Assembly: GCF_030553055.1 (NCBI RefSeq)
Contig: NZ_CP130713.1
Coordinates: forward strand, 6,014,001 to 6,078,000
Length of the DNA stretch: 64,000 nucleotides
Direction of reading: 5' to 3'
Origin: Streptomyces sp. XD-27
Lineage (GTDB): Bacteria; Actinomycetota; Actinomycetes; Streptomycetales; Streptomycetaceae
A program made the translations under genes and the position numbers. Numbering within the stretch: the stretch's first letter is position 1; every line of letters starts with the position of its first letter. This document shows positions 60,282-64,000 of this stretch, one piece after another. The notes beneath the pieces are model-generated. The model saw nothing but the letters and a program-made list of their open reading frames with translations. It made no database searches and was not told the origin of the DNA.

Positions 60282-62750
60282 ATGGCCATGCCGCCGTCCG
60301 GGCCTGCTGCGGCGTCCGGGTCGTCCGTGACATCCGGGTCTGCGGCGTCCGGGCCGTACGGGTCATCCGGGACGTCTGTGCCATCCGCGGCGTCCGGGCC
60401 GGTCGCCGCGCTCACCGTGCCCTCAGCGCTCGCCGCGTTCTCCGCCCCAGGCGGCGTGACATCCTCGGTGCCCCGCCAGGGCCGTCGCGGCGAAGACCGC
60501 ATGGCCACCCCGGACCCGGCCGGCCCTCCGGCCACCCTCGGCGCCGACCCGCTGGACCACCCCGACCCCGCGCGCGCGGCGGACGCGGCCGCCACCGAGA
60601 ACCTGCTGCGCTGCTGGATCAGGGAGACCGGCGGCGTGCGCCCGGCCGGCGACACGTTGTGCATCCCGCTCACCGCGAGCGGCATCGTCCTCCGCGTCCC
60701 AGTGCGCTTCTGGTCGGCCACCGGCTGGCACCGCTTCGGCCGCCCGACCCTGGACGGTGCCCCGTCGGGCGCACCGCCGGTCGACGCGGTCACGCTGGCG
60801 GCCCTCCTCGTCCGGGAGGCCGCGTATGCCGCACGCGCCGCAGGTTCCACGCACCACGCCGATCCAGCCCACCATGTCGCTCCCGCGCATCGCGCCGAGT
60901 CCGGCCACCGCGGCGTTTCCCCGGACTCCGCCGACGCCCCGCACGGCGCCGATCCCGGTCACCGCGCCGGCCCCGCCCCCCGCCCCGACGCCGCGGGCCA
61001 AGCCGATCCCGGCCACCGCCCCGACGCCGCGCACCGCGCCGTTCCCACGGACCTCGCCGACGCGGCGCACCCGGATGGCGCAGCCACCCGTACCCACCAG
61101 GCAGACGCAGCCCACCCGGACACGGCCCACGCGGACGGCGCCCACCCGGACACGGCCTACGCAGACGCGTCCCACGCGGTCGCCGCCCACGCGGACGCCG
61201 CCTCCGTAGACGCCGCCCCCGCAGACGCGGCCGACCCGGACATGCCCGACCCGGACCGCGGTCCGGCAGACGCGGCGGACGAGGCCGCCGCGCTCGTCGG
61301 CCGCGTCGCCGACTCCGTGCGCCGTACCGCCGCCTTCCTCGCCGAGCGGCGGTCCGCACCGACCGATCCGGCCGCCTACGGCCCGTTCCTCACCGCCGAG
61401 CAGTCGCTGGTCCTCGGCCATCCCCTGCACCCCACGCCCAAGAGCCGCGAAGGGCTGTCCGAAGCCGAGGCCCGGGTCTACTCCCCGGAGCTGCGCGGCG
61501 CGTTCCCGCTGCACTGGCTGGCCGTCGACCACAGCGTGCTGGCCCAGGACTCGGCCTGGACCCGGCACGGGCGCCCCGTCTCCGCCGCACAGCTCGTCGC
61601 CGGGCTCGCCGGTCCGGAGCTGCCCGCGCTGCCGGAGGGTACGGTTCCGTTGCCGCTGCACCCATGGCAAGCGCGCGAGATCCGGCACCGACCCGCCGTC
61701 GCCGCGCTGTTCGACGCCGGGCTGCTGCACGACCTCGGTCCGTACGGCCCGGCCTGGTACCCGACCTCCTCGGTGCGCACCGTGTACCGGCCGGACGCGC
61801 CCGCCATGCTCAAGCTGTCCCTCGCCCTGCGGATCACCAACTCCCGCCGCGAGAACCTCCGCAAAGAGCTGCACCGCGGCGTCGAGGTCCACCGGCTGCT
61901 GCGCGGCGGCGGCCTCTTCGCGCGGTGGCGGGCGGCCTGCCCCGGTGCGCCCGGCTTCGACATCGTGCGCGACCCCGCCTGGCTGGCCGTCGACGGGCCG
62001 GACGGCACGCAGCTGACCGGGCTCGACGTGGTCGTCCGGCACAACCCGTTCGGACCGGCCGACGACGCGGTGTGCGTCGCGGGCCTCACCTCGCCGCGCC
62101 CCTGGCCCGGCCAGACCGTGCTGCGCTCCCGGCTCGCGTACACGATCGCCCGGCTCGCCGTCCGTACCGGCCGCCCCTTGCGCACCGTCGCCGCCGAGTG
62201 GTTCCTGCGCTATCTGCGCTCCGTCGTACGGCCCATCCTGTGGCTCGACGGCGCGGCGGGCATCGCCCTGGAAGCCCACCAGCAGAACACGCTGGTGCTG
62301 CTGGACCCCGAGGGCTGGCCCGTAGGCGGCCGCTACCGCGACAACCAGGGGTACTACTTCCGCGAGTCCCGGCGCGCCGAGCTGGGCCGGCTGCTGCCCG
62401 GCATCGGTGAGCGCAGCGACACCTTCGTCCCCGACGACGTCACCGACGAGCGCTTCGCCTACTACCTCGGCGTCAACAACGTCCTCGGTCTCATCGGGGC
62501 GTTCGGCGCGCAGCGGCTCGCCGACGAGAGCGTGCTGCTCGCCGCGTTCCGCCGGTTCCTCGCCGACGCCGCGTCCGGCCCGGCACGTACGGGATCGACT
62601 CTGCCCGCGCGGCTGCTGGAGGCCCCCACCCTGCGGTGCAAGGCCAACCTCCTCACGCGGCTGCGCGGACTCGACGAGCTCGTGGGCCCGGTCGACACCC
62701 AGTCCGTGTACGTCACCGTCGCCAACCCCCTGGTAGCCGGTGCGATGTAA
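60282..62750 (+). CDS. IucA/IucC-type NIS siderophore synthetase
   Basis: An 822-residue (or 749) ATP-dependent synthetase that condenses citrate or a dicarboxylic acid with an amine. Family blocks are GHPLHPTPKSREGL, HPWQ, PTSSVRTVY, KLSLALRITNSRRENL, LEAHQQNTLV and GRYRDNQGYYF. A low-complexity insertion of about 140 residues, rich in Ala, His, Asp and Pro, splits the N-terminal domain at about 190-330. The N-terminal ~70 residues are Ser/Gly/Pro-rich and poorly coding-like, so ATG 60501 (749 residues) is a real alternative to ATG 60282, which has GAGGGAGG upstream. It follows the aminotransferase by 201 bp. Confidence 0.88.
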   Translation: MAMPPSGPAAASGSSVTSGSAASGPYGSSGTSVPSAASGPVAALTVPSALAAFSAPGGVTSSVPRQGRRGEDRMATPDPAGPPATLGADPLDHPDPARAADAAATENLLRCWIRETGGVRPAGDTLCIPLTASGIVLRVPVRFWSATGWHRFGRPTLDGAPSGAPPVDAVTLAALLVREAAYAARAAGSTHHADPAHHVAPAHRAESGHRGVSPDSADAPHGADPGHRAGPAPRPDAAGQADPGHRPDAAHRAVPTDLADAAHPDGAATRTHQADAAHPDTAHADGAHPDTAYADASHAVAAHADAASVDAAPADAADPDMPDPDRGPADAADEAAALVGRVADSVRRTAAFLAERRSAPTDPAAYGPFLTAEQSLVLGHPLHPTPKSREGLSEAEARVYSPELRGAFPLHWLAVDHSVLAQDSAWTRHGRPVSAAQLVAGLAGPELPALPEGTVPLPLHPWQAREIRHRPAVAALFDAGLLHDLGPYGPAWYPTSSVRTVYRPDAPAMLKLSLALRITNSRRENLRKELHRGVEVHRLLRGGGLFARWRAACPGAPGFDIVRDPAWLAVDGPDGTQLTGLDVVVRHNPFGPADDAVCVAGLTSPRPWPGQTVLRSRLAYTIARLAVRTGRPLRTVAAEWFLRYLRSVVRPILWLDGAAGIALEAHQQNTLVLLDPEGWPVGGRYRDNQGYYFRESRRAELGRLLPGIGERSDTFVPDDVTDERFAYYLGVNNVLGLIGAFGAQRLADESVLLAAFRRFLADAASGPARTGSTLPARLLEAPTLRCKANLLTRLRGLDELVGPVDTQSVYVTVANPLVAGAM
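60840..61260 (+). repeat. Low-complexity in-frame repeat within the NIS synthetase gene
   Basis: A degenerate coding repeat rich in GCC/CAC/GAC. It includes a nearly exact 30-bp tandem pair, 61110-61139 and 61140-61169 (GCCCACCCGGACACGGCC...). It encodes AHPDTAHAD-like units, with His and Asp every few residues. Confidence 0.85.
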
Positions 62751-62788
62751 CCCACCGCATCCCCGAGACCCGAGAGGAGACCGTCGCC

Positions 62789-63502
62789 GTGCAGCCTTCC
62801 GATGCCACGCCCGCCCCTACGGGTTCCGCCACCGACGACACCCTCGACCTGCGGCTGTCCGATGACCTCGTACCCCGCCTGCCCGCCGAACGCCTCGCCG
62901 TCGCCGCCCATCCCGGCGACGGCACCGGCCCCGATCTGCTCGACCACATCGCGGCCTGGGGCCCGGTGAGCACCCCGGCGGGTGCCTTCCAGCTCGTCCC
63001 GGTCCGCGTCGAGCGCGATCTGCCGCTCATCGCCGGCTGGATGAACGATCCGGCGGTCGCCGCCTTCTGGGAACTGGCCGGCGCGGAGGACCGCACCGAG
63101 AAGCATGTGCGCGCCCAACTCGAAGGCGACGGGCGCAGCGTGCCCTGCCTGGGGGCGCTCGACGGCGTCCCGATGAGCTACTGGGAGGTCTACCGCGCCG
63201 ACCTCGACCCGCTCGCCCGGCACTACCCCGCCCGCCCGCACGACACCGGCCTGCACCTGCTCATCGGCGGGGTGCCCGACCGCGGCCGCGGCCTCGGTAC
63301 GGCGCTGCTGCGCACCGTCGCCGACCTGGTCCTGGACCACCGGCCCGGCTGCGGCCGGGTGATCGCCGAGCCCGACCTGCGCAACATCCCCTCCGTCGCC
63401 GCGTTCCTCGGCGCCGGCTTCCGCTTCTGCGCCGAGCTGGACCTCCCCGACAAGCGCGCGGCGCTGGTGATCCGCGACCGCGCCCTGCGCCACCTTCTGT
63501 GA
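62789..63502 (+). CDS. GNAT-family siderophore N-acyltransferase (IucB/RhbD type)
   Basis: A 237-residue acyltransferase. It carries the siderophore N6-acyltransferase signature: IAGWMNDPAVAAFWELAG, PMSYWEVYRADLDPLA, HDTGLHLLIG and an acetyl-CoA loop RGRGLGTALLR. It acylates the hydroxylated or free amine of the siderophore precursor. GTG at 62789 follows GAGGAGA. It lies between two NIS synthetase genes, the arrangement of rhizobactin-like loci. Confidence 0.9.
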   Translation: MQPSDATPAPTGSATDDTLDLRLSDDLVPRLPAERLAVAAHPGDGTGPDLLDHIAAWGPVSTPAGAFQLVPVRVERDLPLIAGWMNDPAVAAFWELAGAEDRTEKHVRAQLEGDGRSVPCLGALDGVPMSYWEVYRADLDPLARHYPARPHDTGLHLLIGGVPDRGRGLGTALLRTVADLVLDHRPGCGRVIAEPDLRNIPSVAAFLGAGFRFCAELDLPDKRAALVIRDRALRHLL

Positions 63503-63587
63503 GGCGACCTGTGCCGCGTTCCGCCGTCCCCGGCCGTCCCGCCACGCCGTACCCACTGTTCCCGTTACCCGGCAAGGAGTCCTGTCT

Positions 63588-64000
63588 GTGCCGAAACGAA
63601 GCCTTACCGATGCCACGCACGCAGCAGACGCCGCCACGGCCGTAGACGCCCCGAACACCCCGAACGCCGCCGGCGCCGTTCATGCCGCGGGCACCGCCGG
63701 TGCCGTCGCCGAAGCCGCCGAGGGCCCCCATGGCGCCGACGACCTCGCGGCCCCCACGGCACTGCCGCTCCCGCCGGAGCTGAACCGGCCCGCCTGGGAG
63801 CGCGCCGCACGCCGCCTGCTCGCCAAGACCCTCGCCGAGTTCGCCTACGAGGAGATCATCCGGCCCGTGCCCGACCCCGGCGGCGCCGAGGACCCCGGTC
63901 CGGAGGGCGCCTGGGGAGACGCCTACCGCCTGCCCCTCGACGCCTCCGATGCCTCGGACGCCTCGAACGCCTCCGGTGAGGCCGCCGACGGCGGTTCCGC
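63588..64000 (+). CDS. Second IucA/IucC NIS synthetase (partial, truncated by window end)
   Basis: The first 137 codons of a second synthetase. After an Ala/Asp/Thr-rich start the family N-terminus appears: WERAARRLLAKTLAEFAYEEIIRPVP. A further Ala/Asp/Ser-rich stretch (about 115-137) reaches the window edge. GTG at 63588 follows AAGGAG with good spacing. The frame is open to base 64000. With the upstream genes it forms a two-synthetase siderophore operon that continues beyond the window. Confidence 0.82.
   Translation, partial: MPKRSLTDATHAADAATAVDAPNTPNAAGAVHAAGTAGAVAEAAEGPHGADDLAAPTALPLPPELNRPAWERAARRLLAKTLAEFAYEEIIRPVPDPGGAEDPGPEGAWGDAYRLPLDASDASDASNASGEAADGGS

Overview
The window is high-GC actinobacterial chromosome and almost certainly Streptomyces. 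The sequence shows very high third-position GC, GTG and TTG starts with GGAGG-type ribosome sites, and many short four-base overlaps between genes. The gene order osaC/osaA/osaB, ftsK, rimO-pgsA-cinA-clgR-dpsB, nei/lhr, recA-recX, gluABCD, miaB, miaA, dapF, rshA, hflX, then an NIS siderophore locus, is the core-chromosome order I know from S. coelicolor. No IS element, phage, CRISPR array or replication origin was recognised.

Layout. Bases 1-652 are the end of a ribosomal RNA operon (23S 3' end, 5S), followed by a strong terminator, a degenerate aminotransferase-like gene and tRNA-Thr(GGT). Bases 1652-11072 are the osmotic-stress regulators: OsaC (SpoIIE-type phosphatase), divergent from the poly-HAMP hybrid kinase OsaA and the response regulator OsaB. 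Bases 11215-19528 hold ftsK, a RodZ-like gene, the overlapping rimO-pgsA-cinA genes, clgR and dpsB. Bases 19502-25153 (minus) are nei and lhr. Bases 25236-31948 hold an AraC regulator, azlCD and several less characterised genes. Bases 31936-33970 carry the recA promoter, recA and recX. Bases 34217-37252 (minus) hold a cysteine dioxygenase/rhodanese pair behind a small Cys-ending leader ORF, and an FAD monooxygenase. Bases 37478-40841 (minus) are gluABCD. Bases 41136-44524 are a two-component system convergent with a TAXI-type binding protein. Bases 44649-56884 hold tRNA-modification and housekeeping genes. Bases 56974-58146 encode a secreted serine protease. Bases 58497-64000 begin a siderophore operon that runs off the window.

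Three signals stand out. (1) Seven genes have short tandem duplications that include or abut their stop codon (osaC, ftsK, a TetR gene, the AI-2E gene before recA, the TAXI gene, rshA, an M1 peptidase). In one case the duplication supplies the TTGACA element of the likely recA promoter. (2) lhr, miaB and miaA each carry a one-base frameshift that is repaired by adding one G (C on the other strand) to a short homopolymer, which points to sequence undercalling although real lesions are possible. In lhr the shift creates an open in-frame Lhr-Nei fusion. (3) A 29-codon ORF ending in several Cys codons lies just upstream of the cysteine dioxygenase gene and looks like a cysteine-sensing attenuator.
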